NCBI RefSeq assembly: GCF_947495205.1
Contig: NZ_CANLXV010000001.1
Location: 186,001 to 250,000 of the forward strand
DNA length: 64,000 nucleotides
Source: an uncultured Polaribacter sp.
GTDB taxonomy: Bacteria > Bacteroidota > Bacteroidia > Flavobacteriales > Flavobacteriaceae
Reading direction: 5' to 3'
Below the pieces are notes generated by a model. That model was not told the origin of the DNA. It worked only from the letters and a program-made list of their open reading frames with translations, and made no database searches. Below are positions 8,432 through 15,976 of this stretch, one piece after another (position 1 is the stretch's first letter; every line of letters starts with the position of its first letter). The position numbers and the translations under genes were made by a program.

Positions 8432-9574
8432 TTAGTTGTATTTTACTTTTCTCATAATTCGTAAAGTTTCTTTAAACTTTACATAAATGGTTTTATTTGC
8501 TAAATTTTTAATATAATTTTTTGTTTTTTTAAGTTGCTCTTCTGCTTCTAAAAAACCATGTAAATAAGAAATTAAATAATTGGTGGGTAACTTTAAAACA
8601 TCTTCTTTTTCTGTTTTAGAAAGTGCCTTATTTTCTACTATTTTATCGACTAAAAAATTAGAAGTGTTGTAAATATGTACCATTATTTCATTATTAAAAA
8701 CAGGAGATTTAAAAAGAAATTCTTTTACAATTGCATATTTCCCATTGTTTTTAAAGTTGATAATTGTTTTCTCTAAAGGATATTGTTTTTCCTGGTTTTC
8801 TAAACCTAAAAAAATAAATTCAGTAATAATAAAAGAGTTGGTATTGTAGGCAATTTTTACATCGTCTAAAGCAGAAAAAAAGAGTTGCACTTGCTCGTTT
8901 ATCAACTCAATATCTACTCTAGAAAAAAATTCTGAATTATTTATAAGCTTCTTTTTTCCTGCCCAACACAACACAAACTGCTCATGAAACACTTTGTATT
9001 GTGGGTGATGTTCTGGTTTGTGATTATTTACAAAATCGAAAACTCCATTTAAAGTTAATTCTATATTATTACTCGCGTTTTTTATAATAGCATCAACTGG
9101 TATTTTATTGGTGTTTTTTAGTTGAAAATTATCTCCTAAAAAAGGCATGGAATTGCTACCTCTTCTATAAAAAATAGTGTCTTTTTTATATTTCCAAACG
9201 TTTTTTAAAAGTGAGGTAACTTTGTTGTTTGGATAAATAGTAACCAAACCAATTACTTTATTTCTTGGTAAACGTGGAAAACTTACATTTTCATATTCAA
9301 TTTTTGGAGGATTGTATAAATACGCATTTACCAAATTCTGAATTTTAGAATCATCAAAAAAATCGACACCAATTATTTTGTTTTCTTCATCTTCTACTCC
9401 AATAATTATATAAGCATTGTTTTCTGAGTTAGAATTAGAGAGTGCACAAATGTGTTTTAAAAACTTAGCTTTACCATCTTTAGCACCAAAGAATAATTTT
9501 TGCTTTTTATCATAAAAACTATTCTCATTGGTATGAGAAAGTAAGTTTTTAATTAAAAGGCGTTTGTTAATCAT
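8432..9574 (-). CDS. AlbA_2 (Schlafen-type) domain protein
   Basis: 380 aa. The N-terminal 150 residues resemble the AlbA_2/Schlafen domain: ENSFYDKKQKLFFGAKDGKA, then NAYIIIGVEDEENKIIGVDF and PRNKVIGLVTIYPN. The C-terminal 230 residues form an alpha/beta region with no recognised domain. AlbA_2 proteins are predicted nucleic-acid binding regulators or, with extra domains, part of defence systems. Here no partner defence gene is adjacent; the downstream SDR gene is 13 bp away on the same strand. Exact role unknown. Confidence 0.7.
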   Translation of the reverse strand: MINKRLLIKNLLSHTNENSFYDKKQKLFFGAKDGKAKFLKHICALSNSNSENNAYIIIGVEDEENKIIGVDFFDDSKIQNLVNAYLYNPPKIEYENVSFPRLPRNKVIGLVTIYPNNKVTSLLKNVWKYKKDTIFYRRGSNSMPFLGDNFQLKNTNKIPVDAIIKNASNNIELTLNGVFDFVNNHKPEHHPQYKVFHEQFVLCWAGKKKLINNSEFFSRVDIELINEQVQLFFSALDDVKIAYNTNSFIITEFIFLGLENQEKQYPLEKTIINFKNNGKYAIVKEFLFKSPVFNNEIMVHIYNTSNFLVDKIVENKALSKTEKEDVLKLPTNYLISYLHGFLEAEEQLKKTKNYIKNLANKTIYVKFKETLRIMRKVKYN

Positions 9575-9587
9575 TTAGAATTTCTAT

Positions 9588-10340
9588 TTATGCTTTATTT
9601 AAAATAGTAGCACTTGCTTGCGCTGTTGGGTATACTACCAAATCTTCTATATTTACATGATAAGGTCTGGTAATTACAAAATAAATAATATCTGCAATAT
9701 CATTTGCCTGTAAGGCTTTATAACCTGTATATACTTGTTTTGCTTTTGCTGTATCGCCTTTAAAACGTACATCAGAAAACTCGGTTTCTACAGCACCAGG
9801 ATGTATACCAGCAACACGAATGTTGTGTTTGTTTAAATCTAATCGCATTGCTTTATTTAATGCGTTTACGGCGTGTTTAGAAGCGCAATATACATTGCCA
9901 TTTGGGTACACTTCTTTACCTGCAATAGAGCCAATATTTACAATAAAACCACTTTTTCTAGCCGTCATTTGCGGAATAATTGCTTTAGAAACGTACAACA
10001 ATCCTTTTACATTAATGTCTAGCATGGCATCCCAATCATCTATAGCTCCATCTTGTATGGCAGATAAACCGTGGGCGTTACCCGCATTGTTTATTAATAC
10101 ATCTATCTGTTTAAAATTTTCTGGAATAGATTTTATTGCTTTTTCTACTTCGTCTCTTTTAGAAACATCAAATTGTAATGTAGTTACTTCTGTAAATTTA
10201 CCAAGTTGCTTTTTTAACTCTTGTAAACGCTCTGCTCTTCTTCCGCATAGAATTAAACGAATGTTATTTTTTGCAAAAATTTCTGCAGTTGCTTTACCAA
10301 TGCCAGAAGTTGCGCCTGTTATAAATGCTGTAAGTTTCAT
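9588..10340 (-). CDS. Short-chain dehydrogenase/reductase (YdfG-like)
   Basis: 250-aa classical SDR. The nucleotide-binding motif TGATSGIG is at residues 8-15, NNAG near 86-89, catalytic serine in NIGSIAG, and catalytic YxxxK as YCASK. The arginine in CGRRAERL after strand two suggests NADP(H). Resembles the serine/3-hydroxy acid dehydrogenase branch (YdfG); substrate unproven. It is encoded upstream of the AlbA_2 gene on the same strand. Confidence 0.9.
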   Translation of the reverse strand: MKLTAFITGATSGIGKATAEIFAKNNIRLILCGRRAERLQELKKQLGKFTEVTTLQFDVSKRDEVEKAIKSIPENFKQIDVLINNAGNAHGLSAIQDGAIDDWDAMLDINVKGLLYVSKAIIPQMTARKSGFIVNIGSIAGKEVYPNGNVYCASKHAVNALNKAMRLDLNKHNIRVAGIHPGAVETEFSDVRFKGDTAKAKQVYTGYKALQANDIADIIYFVITRPYHVNIEDLVVYPTAQASATILNKA

Positions 10341-10476
10341 TGTTTTGTGTTTTTTCTTTTTAAGAATGAAGAAATTTGGTTTTTAAATTCAATTTTAAAT
10401 GCATTCTATAAAAATAGAAAAACTCTTTTTTATGACGTAGTTTAAAATACTTTCTTTTTAAATTTAGGCAAAGAAA

Positions 10477-10500
10477 AAACCGTCCTCCTCAGGACGGTTT
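10477..10500 (-). terminator. Rho-independent terminator after lipoprotein gene
   Basis: A 9-bp perfect stem (aaaccgtcc / ggacggttt) with a 6-nt loop. Read on the minus strand it is followed by a T-run (ttttttcttt). It lies 60 bp downstream of the 10560-11483 gene and ends its transcript. Confidence 0.85.
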
Positions 10501-10559
10501 CCCTTTTAATTGATTACCAAGCGGTAATCAACCAAAAATCAACTAACCAAACTTTATTT

Positions 10560-11483
10560 TTAAAATCTTTTACTTTTCATTCTTCTTTCTACTTTAGTAC
10601 GTTTTCTATTTGAATTCCTTACAATGTCTTTAGAAGTTTTCTTTATTTTTTCTCCTTTTAACAATTCTATAAAACCTCTACCTTCAAATTGGTAAGTAGT
10701 TTTAGAATTTACATTGTACAAACGTATTGTTCCATCATTTACAACGCTCAATTCAAATTCTTCTATATCTCCACCATCATAATTTAATGTTAAGATTTTT
10801 AAATCTTCGTAATCTCTAACGTCAAACACTTCATATCCTCCTACATAATCCCAAGTCTCATAATCAACTTTCGTCCCAGCTTCTTCTTGTGAACTGTAAA
10901 ACGTTGTTATATTTTTTGGTGTAAATTGCAAATAGTTTTCTGCATCAAAAGGGTTTGGTACACCACCATTTGTTGTTATTTTTTCCCAAGCTTGGTATTC
11001 TTGTAAAAAATATTCTATGTTTTCATAAAACAACTTATCATAATTAAAAGTATTTACTTGATAACCTATTAAAAAATAGGTGATGTTATTCCTATAATTA
11101 TGTAAACTAATTTCATTATTAGAAATAATAGTTACTTCAAAATCATTAAAACCATCTAAATCATGGTTGGTTTCTAACACGCCATTAATTGTATTATAAG
11201 TACCTACATCTATGCCTAAACCATTTCCTGTAAAACCAATATCTGCAATGTTATTGTTTGCATATAAAATTCCGTTTAAAAACGATAAGGTAAACGCTTT
11301 AGACGCAAATGGTATATCTCTATTACCAATGGTTCTATGGTAATCTACATACCATAAATCATAATCGGAAATTACCTCTTCTAGTGTAATTACATTTTCT
11401 CTAAAATCGTCTCTAAAAGATGTACAAGAAGTAATAATTGTACTTGTAATAATAATGGCAAAAAGTAGTTTTAAAGATTTCAT
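10560..11483 (-). CDS. Hypothetical lipoprotein
   Basis: 307 aa with a lipoprotein signal peptide whose lipobox ends at SC (residues 19-20). The mature part has two similar strand-rich segments that include 'ITSNNEISLHNY' and 'SVVNDGTIRLYN', suggesting two related beta modules. The C-terminus is strongly basic (RNSNRKRTKVERRMKSKRF). No function is recognised; a surface or periplasmic envelope protein is likely. It is a single-gene unit with its own terminator downstream. Confidence 0.7.
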   Translation of the reverse strand: MKSLKLLFAIIITSTIITSCTSFRDDFRENVITLEEVISDYDLWYVDYHRTIGNRDIPFASKAFTLSFLNGILYANNNIADIGFTGNGLGIDVGTYNTINGVLETNHDLDGFNDFEVTIISNNEISLHNYRNNITYFLIGYQVNTFNYDKLFYENIEYFLQEYQAWEKITTNGGVPNPFDAENYLQFTPKNITTFYSSQEEAGTKVDYETWDYVGGYEVFDVRDYEDLKILTLNYDGGDIEEFELSVVNDGTIRLYNVNSKTTYQFEGRGFIELLKGEKIKKTSKDIVRNSNRKRTKVERRMKSKRF

Positions 11484-11538
11484 AAGCTGTAATTTTAAGG
11501 TTACAATTACTAATACCCAAAATGTGTGCCAAAAAAAT

Positions 11539-11562
11539 AAACCACTCTATTTAGAGTGGTTT
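11539..11562 (-). terminator. Terminator after 11587-12075 gene
   Basis: An 11-bp perfect stem (aaaccactcta / tagagtggttt) with a 2-nt centre. On the minus strand it is followed by a run of Ts. It sits 25 bp past the stop of the lipoprotein gene at 11587. Confidence 0.8.
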
Positions 11563-11586
11563 ACGTATTGAAAATAAGTGTTTTAA

Positions 11587-12075
11587 CTACTTTTTATTTG
11601 CAGAAGGAAAAAATACAGGCTGCTCTTTTTTAATATTTTCTATCTTATAAAAAACAGTTTTACTTCCTTTTTTAAAACTTATAACGGCTTCAGAATCTTT
11701 TAAATCAAATGGATATTTGTTAATTATTGGTGGTGTGTTTTGCAATTCTTTAGTTGGGTCTGCATCTAAAATTAAATCTTTTTTTATAGTTTTATGTTTC
11801 GCAAAATAGCCTAATATATTTGTTTGTTTCTCTTTTTGTTGTAGGGTTACTTTGGTTTTTTTCTTCTGAAAGTAAAGCGAATCAAACTGAATATTTTCCG
11901 CGTTTTTTAAATGGAGTTCTAATTTTACACCGCCAACTCCGGCTTGCCCACCAGACCAATTGTTATAAAACGCTTTTTTTACTGTAAAAGGTGCTTTTTC
12001 TACAAATTTTGCTGTACTGCATTGTGTTAATCCAAATAATAAGGTTAGGATAGATAAAATTTTCATTGTTTTCAT
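11587..12075 (-). CDS. Hypothetical small lipoprotein
   Basis: About 162 aa from the ATG at 12073-12075; the longer reading frame from 12105 is less likely because the signal peptide (MKTMKILSILTLLFGLTQC) begins here, and a second ATG at 12064-12066 is an alternative. Lipobox GLTQC. The mature protein is lysine-rich with a beta-type pattern. Not recognised; probably a periplasmic or outer-membrane lipoprotein. Ends in a clear terminator. Confidence 0.65.
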   Translation of the reverse strand: MKTMKILSILTLLFGLTQCSTAKFVEKAPFTVKKAFYNNWSGGQAGVGGVKLELHLKNAENIQFDSLYFQKKKTKVTLQQKEKQTNILGYFAKHKTIKKDLILDADPTKELQNTPPIINKYPFDLKDSEAVISFKKGSKTVFYKIENIKKEQPVFFPSANKK

Positions 12076-12123
12076 CGTTTTATATTTTGAAGAATCTTTT
12101 TTCAAGATTTATGCCAAGATAAA

Positions 12124-12154
12124 ATAAAATCTACTCTTTTGAAGTAGATTTTAT
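12124..12154 (-). terminator. Terminator after ssb
   Basis: 12-bp stem (ataaaatctact / agtagattttat) with a 7-nt loop, 22 bp past the ssb stop codon. The following T-content on the minus strand is modest, so strength is uncertain; the stem is near-symmetric and could act in both directions. Confidence 0.6.
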
Positions 12155-12175
12155 CTTTTTCACAACAAATTCTCC

Positions 12176-12514
12176 CTATTTATTTCCTCCCAAAAGCAAT
12201 AACTCATTTGCCATAATTTCTGTTAAGTACCTTTTTTCGCCTGTTTTAGTTTCGTAAGAACGGTTGGTTAGTTTGCCTTCTATAGCAATTTCTTGTCCTT
12301 TATTTACATAGTTTTCTACTACGTTTACTAAGCCTCCTTTAATAACAATATTGTGCCAATATGCACGCTCTACTTTGTTACCTGCTTTATCCTTATAACT
12401 ATCATCTGTAGCCATAGAAAATTTTGCCATTTTGTTACCATCTTTAAAGGTAATAATTTCTGGCTCTTGCCCCAATCTACCAATTAACTGTACTGTGTTT
12501 CTTAACGTATTCAT
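12176..12514 (-). CDS. ssb: Single-stranded DNA-binding protein, short form
   Basis: About 112 aa from the ATG at 12512-12514 (MNTLRNTVQLIGRLGQEP), a better start than the one six codons upstream. It is a single OB-fold with the SSB pattern: VQLIGRLGQEPE, KMAKFSMATDD, ERAYWHNIVIKG, GQEIAIEGKLTNRSYE. The protein ends straight after the OB-fold at LLLLGGNK, without the glycine-rich linker and acidic tip (DDxPF-type) by which housekeeping SSB recruits repair proteins. It may therefore be an accessory SSB. Confidence 0.9.
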   Translation of the reverse strand: MNTLRNTVQLIGRLGQEPEIITFKDGNKMAKFSMATDDSYKDKAGNKVERAYWHNIVIKGGLVNVVENYVNKGQEIAIEGKLTNRSYETKTGEKRYLTEIMANELLLLGGNK

Positions 12515-12635
12515 AAGATAAGTTTTGTGCATTTTTTGTTTTTAAATGCCGATTTATAAAAAATTAATTTGTCTAAGCCTTTAATCTTGTTCCGTACTTT
12601 AGACACTGCAAAGTTGCGACACAACCCAAATTTTA

Positions 12636-12709
12636 TTCGGTTGTAAAGCAATTACTTTCGGTTGTAATTATTTGTAAACGTTTGTAAACGGATATTTTTA
12701 CTATATTTA
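12636..12709 (+). promoter_or_regulatory. Promoter with direct-repeat operators before the HNH-like operon
   Basis: A flavobacterial-type promoter is visible: TTTG (12681-12684), 17-nt spacer, TATATTTA (12702-12709; consensus TAnnTTTG). Upstream lie two exact copies of ttcggttgtaa (12636-12646 and 12657-12667) spaced 21 bp apart, two helical turns, and a tandem of tttgtaaacg (12671-12690) that includes the -33 element. The arrangement looks like an operator; the regulator is unknown, but the HTH-bearing first gene product is a candidate. Confidence 0.55.
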
Positions 12710-12732
12710 CCACTGAAAATAACAAACTACAT

Positions 12733-13281
12733 ATGAATTCATACAGAAACGAACAATGGAAGCTATTTGAAAAAGAAAACTACAATGTTGATAAAGAAAA
12801 AATTTACATATCTAATTATGGTAGGGTAAAAAAAGAAATAGAAGAACACCAGTACAAACAAGTGAGCATAAGTAAAATAAATAATTTTGAAACCTTTACT
12901 TATCCTAAAATAGATAGCAAAAAGCGAGCTAACGCTTATGTGCATAAGGTTGTAGGGTTGTTGTTTTTAGAAAAAGAAGAACATCACAAATTCGTAATTC
13001 ATAAAAACCATGATTTGAATGACAATTATGTTAAAAATTTAAAATGGGTAGATAGAAAGGAGTTGTCTCAACACCAAATTACCAACCCTAAAAGAATTGC
13101 AAAATTTGGCATAAAACCTGGCGCAAAACTTACGGAATCTAAGGTAAAGATAATCAAGAAAAAACTCTTAGACCCTAATAGAAGAACTAGATTAAGAATA
13201 ATTGCAAGTCAGTTTGGTATTACTACCCAACAGTTAAGAAGAATAAAATCTGGAGAAAACTGGAAAGAAGTAAAGGTTTAA
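12733..13281 (+). CDS. NUMOD4/HNH-like protein with C-terminal HTH
   Basis: 182 aa. The start resembles NUMOD4 (EQWKLFEKENYNVDKEKIYISNYGRVKK). The middle resembles an HNH_3-type homing-endonuclease core: AYVHKVVGLLFL, then FVIHKNHDLNDNYVKNLKWV. In the usual motif an N-H-K-D-G-N order is seen; here IHKNHDLND keeps the histidines but is altered. The C-terminal 45 residues look like an HTH (RIIASQFGITTQQLRRIKSG). It is not inside an intron. It may be a free-standing nuclease or a domesticated DNA-binding regulator. First gene of a three-gene operon. Confidence 0.7.
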   Translation: MNSYRNEQWKLFEKENYNVDKEKIYISNYGRVKKEIEEHQYKQVSISKINNFETFTYPKIDSKKRANAYVHKVVGLLFLEKEEHHKFVIHKNHDLNDNYVKNLKWVDRKELSQHQITNPKRIAKFGIKPGAKLTESKVKIIKKKLLDPNRRTRLRIIASQFGITTQQLRRIKSGENWKEVKV

Positions 13282-13299
13282 TAATATTTACCCCCGGCT

Positions 13300-13653
13300 A
13301 TGGAAAATAAAAAATGCTTAGAATGCAATGAAACTGTAAAAGGTAGAGTTGATAAAAAATTTTGTAGCGATTATTGCAGAAATGCTTATAACAATCGTGT
13401 AAATAAAGACAGTAAAAATCTAATAAGAAACATAAATAACCGACTTAGAAAAAATTATAAAATTTTAACTGAAATAAATACCTCTGGTAAAACTAAAGTT
13501 ACCAGAACAAAGTTGTATGATAAAGGTTTCGATTTTAATTTTTTTACATCGATATACAACACAAAAACGGGCAACACCTATTTTTATTTGTATGACCAAG
13601 GTTATTTGGCATTAGAAAACGAAACTTTTTTATTAATTAGAAAAGAACTTTAA
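13300..13653 (+). CDS. Small zinc-ribbon protein
   Basis: 117 aa. The N-terminus has a four-cysteine knuckle pair, CLEC (residues 6-9) and CSDYC (22-26), likely binding one zinc. The rest has basic helix NRLRKNYKILTEI and a C-terminal beta hairpin (NTYFYLYDQGYLALENETF). No named family recognised. It lies 18 bp after the HNH-like gene and 11 bp before the GIDE-domain gene, so it is co-transcribed with both. DNA or RNA binding is an inference. Confidence 0.65.
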   Translation: MENKKCLECNETVKGRVDKKFCSDYCRNAYNNRVNKDSKNLIRNINNRLRKNYKILTEINTSGKTKVTRTKLYDKGFDFNFFTSIYNTKTGNTYFYLYDQGYLALENETFLLIRKEL

Positions 13654-13664
13654 TTTACACATAC

Positions 13665-14351
13665 ATGAACAGTACCACCCTAATAATTTTATTGGCTTTG
13701 GTAGGCTTTAGTATTGTTTTTTTGGCATACTATTTTAATAATAAACAAAGTATTATAAGAACACTTAAAAAATTACCCAATAAGCCTATAAGTGGTCTAA
13801 AAACCAATCAATTTACAAAAGTAACGGGTAAAGCTAAAAATTTAGAGGAGCCTTTAATAGCACCTTACAGTAAAAGAAAATGTGTTTTCTATAAAATAAA
13901 AATAGAACAAAAGAAAAGGTCTGGAAAAAATAAATATTGGAGCACAATTGTTAATGAAGAAAAAATTCAAGATTTTTTTATTGAAAAAAACGGAGATTAT
14001 GTTATGGTAAAGCCAAAACAAAATCCTAAAAATTACAAAAGTTATTTAGTAGCAGATAAAAAAACAAGTTCGGGTATTTTTAATGAACCCACACCAGAAT
14101 TTTTAACGGTTTTAGAAAAATACAATATAAAAACACAAGGTTTTTTCGGCATAAATAAACAAATACGCTATTCTGAAGGAATTATAGAAATTGGAGAAGA
14201 AATTACGGTGGCAGGTATTGGTAAATGGCAAAGCATAAAAACGCCCATAGCCAATTACTCTTATTCTAAAATTGCGGCATTAGAAAGTACAGTAGACCAA
14301 AAATTAATTATTACTGATTTGCCAAATATAAGTTCTAAAAAAAGAGTATAA
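13665..14351 (+). CDS. GIDE-domain membrane protein
   Basis: 228 aa with one N-terminal membrane segment (residues 5-24) and a GIDE-like domain, the module also seen in the mitochondrial E3 ligase MUL1: KVTGKAKNLEEPLIAPYSKRKCVFYKIKIEQ is the clear stretch (about 49-80), then VAGIGKWQS near 185. No RING domain follows, so it is not a ligase. Bacterial members are membrane proteins of unknown function. It is last in the three-gene operon. Confidence 0.65.
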   Translation: MNSTTLIILLALVGFSIVFLAYYFNNKQSIIRTLKKLPNKPISGLKTNQFTKVTGKAKNLEEPLIAPYSKRKCVFYKIKIEQKKRSGKNKYWSTIVNEEKIQDFFIEKNGDYVMVKPKQNPKNYKSYLVADKKTSSGIFNEPTPEFLTVLEKYNIKTQGFFGINKQIRYSEGIIEIGEEITVAGIGKWQSIKTPIANYSYSKIAALESTVDQKLIITDLPNISSKKRV

Positions 14352-14579
14352 TTATATTGGTTTTCTATTAAAGTTTACTCATAATTATGAACCTAATTTT
14401 CTCATTAAACAATTCTCGTAGAACTCGCAAATTCTATTTCTATACTTACTTTTTTTCACACAAACTTACCTCATCAATTTATTGAGCATTTAAAAATGCT
14501 ACGCTAAAAAGTAACGCTGTAATTTTAAAAAAAATGTTATGAAATTAATTCTAATAAAAATTTAGTTTAGTTAAACCAA
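14352..14579. other. Non-coding stretch, no gene seen
   Basis: AT-rich spacer between the GIDE gene and the inverted-end element. No frame longer than a few dozen codons has recognisable content, and no strong terminator hairpin is visible. Confidence 0.4.
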
Positions 14580-14708
14580 TTATCGTTGTTGTATAAGCTT
14601 TGTTGCGTTGATTAAGCATAAAGTTAATAAATATTTACTGATTTAAAAGTGTGCGAGAATTTTCCAAAATAAACTATAAACAGCAATAAAACTTATACGG
14701 TGTTATAA
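14580..14708. repeat. Inverted-end element, copy 1
   Basis: A 129-bp element whose ends are imperfect inverted repeats: ttat-n6/7-gtataag-n5-ttgc on the left (14580-14606) and gcaa-n5-cttatac-n6-ataa on the right (14683-14708). The interior shares a 29-nt identical block (14620-14648) and lower similarity on both sides with copy 2 near 19293-19408. The right end also forms a hairpin (14688-14697 with 14704-14713) directly after the stop codon of the small lipoprotein gene. No transposase is encoded. Confidence 0.65.
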
Positions 14709-14714
14709 GTTTTT

Positions 14715-15062
14715 TTATTCTTTTATCCAAGTTTGGTTACTTTCCGCCCAAAAAAGTGTTGTTTCATTTTGAATAATAAATGTAAGGTCAAATTTTTCAC
14801 CATTTTCATAAGTGAATTCTATTTTGTTCTCTTTCAGTTGGTAATTAACTCTAAAAAGAATATCACCATAAATTAGGATATTTGCTTGTGAGTTAGCAAT
14901 AAATTCGATGTAATCAGTACAATTTAATTCAAAATTTCCTCCATTATCACAATTTGGATATTCATATAAATATCTACCATTTATCTCAATAAATTGAGAA
15001 TCATCTTTTGAACAGGAGATTAAAATACCAATAAACATTAATAATATTATTATTTTTTTCAT
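14715..15062 (-). CDS. Small hypothetical lipoprotein (cassette-like)
   Basis: 115 aa with a lipoprotein signal (MKKIIILLMFIGILISCSKDD, Cys 17). The mature part is short and beta-rich (NGRYLYEYPNC, KENKIEFTYENGEKFDLTFI), reminiscent of small lipocalin-like lipoproteins in Bacteroidota, with two or three extra cysteines (NCDN, LNCTDY) that could form a disulfide. Not recognised. It lies alone, directly upstream of the inverted-end element, which suggests a mobile single-gene cassette. Confidence 0.6.
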   Translation of the reverse strand: MKKIIILLMFIGILISCSKDDSQFIEINGRYLYEYPNCDNGGNFELNCTDYIEFIANSQANILIYGDILFRVNYQLKENKIEFTYENGEKFDLTFIIQNETTLFWAESNQTWIKE

Positions 15063-15113
15063 AGTTTTTTCTAATTATGGTTCAAATTACCTACAACTTG
15101 GTAAATAAATCTA

Positions 15114-15578
15114 CTACCAAGTATTGCCCTTAACACTTATAGCTGCTTTTAAAACATCTTTTTGACTTAATTGCCCTATCAGTTTACCGTTTTCTACCAC
15201 AGGAAAACGTCTTCTGCGCGAAGAAATAAACTTAAAAGCTGCATCAAAAATATTCATGTTTTTGTCTATAGTATCTACATCTGTAACCATGTATTTACCT
15301 ACAGTATTATTAATATCAGAAGGCATGTTGTAGTATTTACTTTCAGAAATGTGTTTAATGCAATCTGTTTCAGAAATAATACCAATTAATACGTTGTTAT
15401 CATTTACAACTGGTCCACCAGAAATTTTATTAGCAATTAATTGAGCAATAACATGATCTAAAGAATCTGTGGCTTTAAATGTTATTAATTTTGTAGTCAT
15501 ATAATCTGCCACTAAAATTTGCGCCTCTTCTTTTGCTGTATTTCCTTCTCTTTTTCCCTGAAAATTCTTGATTGCCAT
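15114..15578 (-). CDS. CBS-domain pair protein
   Basis: About 154 aa from the ATG at 15576-15578 (MAIKNFQGKREG), preferred to the longer frame from 15626. Two tandem CBS domains: YMTTKLITFKATDSLDHVI to LIGIISETDCIKH, then YMVTDVDTIDKNMNIFDAAF to LIGQLSQKDVLKA. Bateman modules bind adenine nucleotides and usually regulate a partner. No catalytic domain is fused and no partner is adjacent, so the target is unknown. Confidence 0.85.
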   Translation of the reverse strand: MAIKNFQGKREGNTAKEEAQILVADYMTTKLITFKATDSLDHVIAQLIANKISGGPVVNDNNVLIGIISETDCIKHISESKYYNMPSDINNTVGKYMVTDVDTIDKNMNIFDAAFKFISSRRRRFPVVENGKLIGQLSQKDVLKAAISVKGNTW

Positions 15579-15686
15579 GATAATATAATTTTTAGTTTTT
15601 CTAAAGTTAGCAAAAATTTTATTCATTTTCCTTTTTTCGGAAAGAATTTTAAGTTTCCTCCACTTATAAATTTCAAAATTTTTAAA
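15579..15686. other. Spacer upstream of the CBS gene
   Basis: Region likely to hold the CBS-gene promoter. No convincing promoter consensus could be read. Confidence 0.3.
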
Positions 15687-15758
15687 ATGAAGTGGTTTAC
15701 TGCCGTAGTTACAATGTTGCTAATTTTAATAAGTAAGTATTTACTGGAATTTTTCTGA
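15687..15758 (+). CDS. Possible 23-aa hydrophobic microprotein
   Basis: A short ATG-initiated frame, MKWFTAVVTMLLILISKYLL followed by EFF and a TGA stop. The composition is that of a single membrane helix with a lysine at each side. It lies divergent to the CBS gene in a gene-poor stretch. No homologue is known to me, and a chance frame cannot be excluded. Confidence 0.3.
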   Translation: MKWFTAVVTMLLILISKYLLEFF

Positions 15759-15910
15759 CAAACAACCGCTTTTAAAAATATTACTTTAGTAGTAATTTAG
15801 AAAGATTTTGATAGGAATAGGCAACAAAAGGTTCTAATACATTACCATTACAACCTAAAAGAATAGTTTATAAATTAGAATGTATTATCAAAAACAGAAG
15901 AAATGATACC

Positions 15911-15958
15911 AATGCTTTTTGTGACTAATAATGTTATAATTAGTAACAAAAAAGCATT
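15911..15958 (-). terminator. Long imperfect terminator hairpin after MbnP-like gene
   Basis: Arms 15911-15929 and 15939-15958 pair over about 19 bp with one bulge and one mismatch and a 9-nt loop. It lies 18 bp downstream of the stop of the minus-strand gene at 15977. There is a T-tract within the stem rather than after it, so the terminator role is likely but not certain. Confidence 0.55.
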
Positions 15959-15976
15959 ACAAATTGTTTGATAAAA

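Noticed and set aside
8432-9574. Defence-system gene
   Set aside because: An AlbA_2 domain alone with no neighbouring nuclease, ATPase or methylase gives no support for a defence operon.
9820-10386. 188-aa plus-strand frame
   Set aside because: Antisense to the SDR gene, which has all its catalytic motifs.
13665-14351. E3 ubiquitin ligase
   Set aside because: Only the GIDE module is present; there is no RING domain.
14580-14708. True integron attC site
   Set aside because: The GTTRRRY/RYYYAAC core is not present and no integron integrase is in the window; only the palindromic-end layout is similar.
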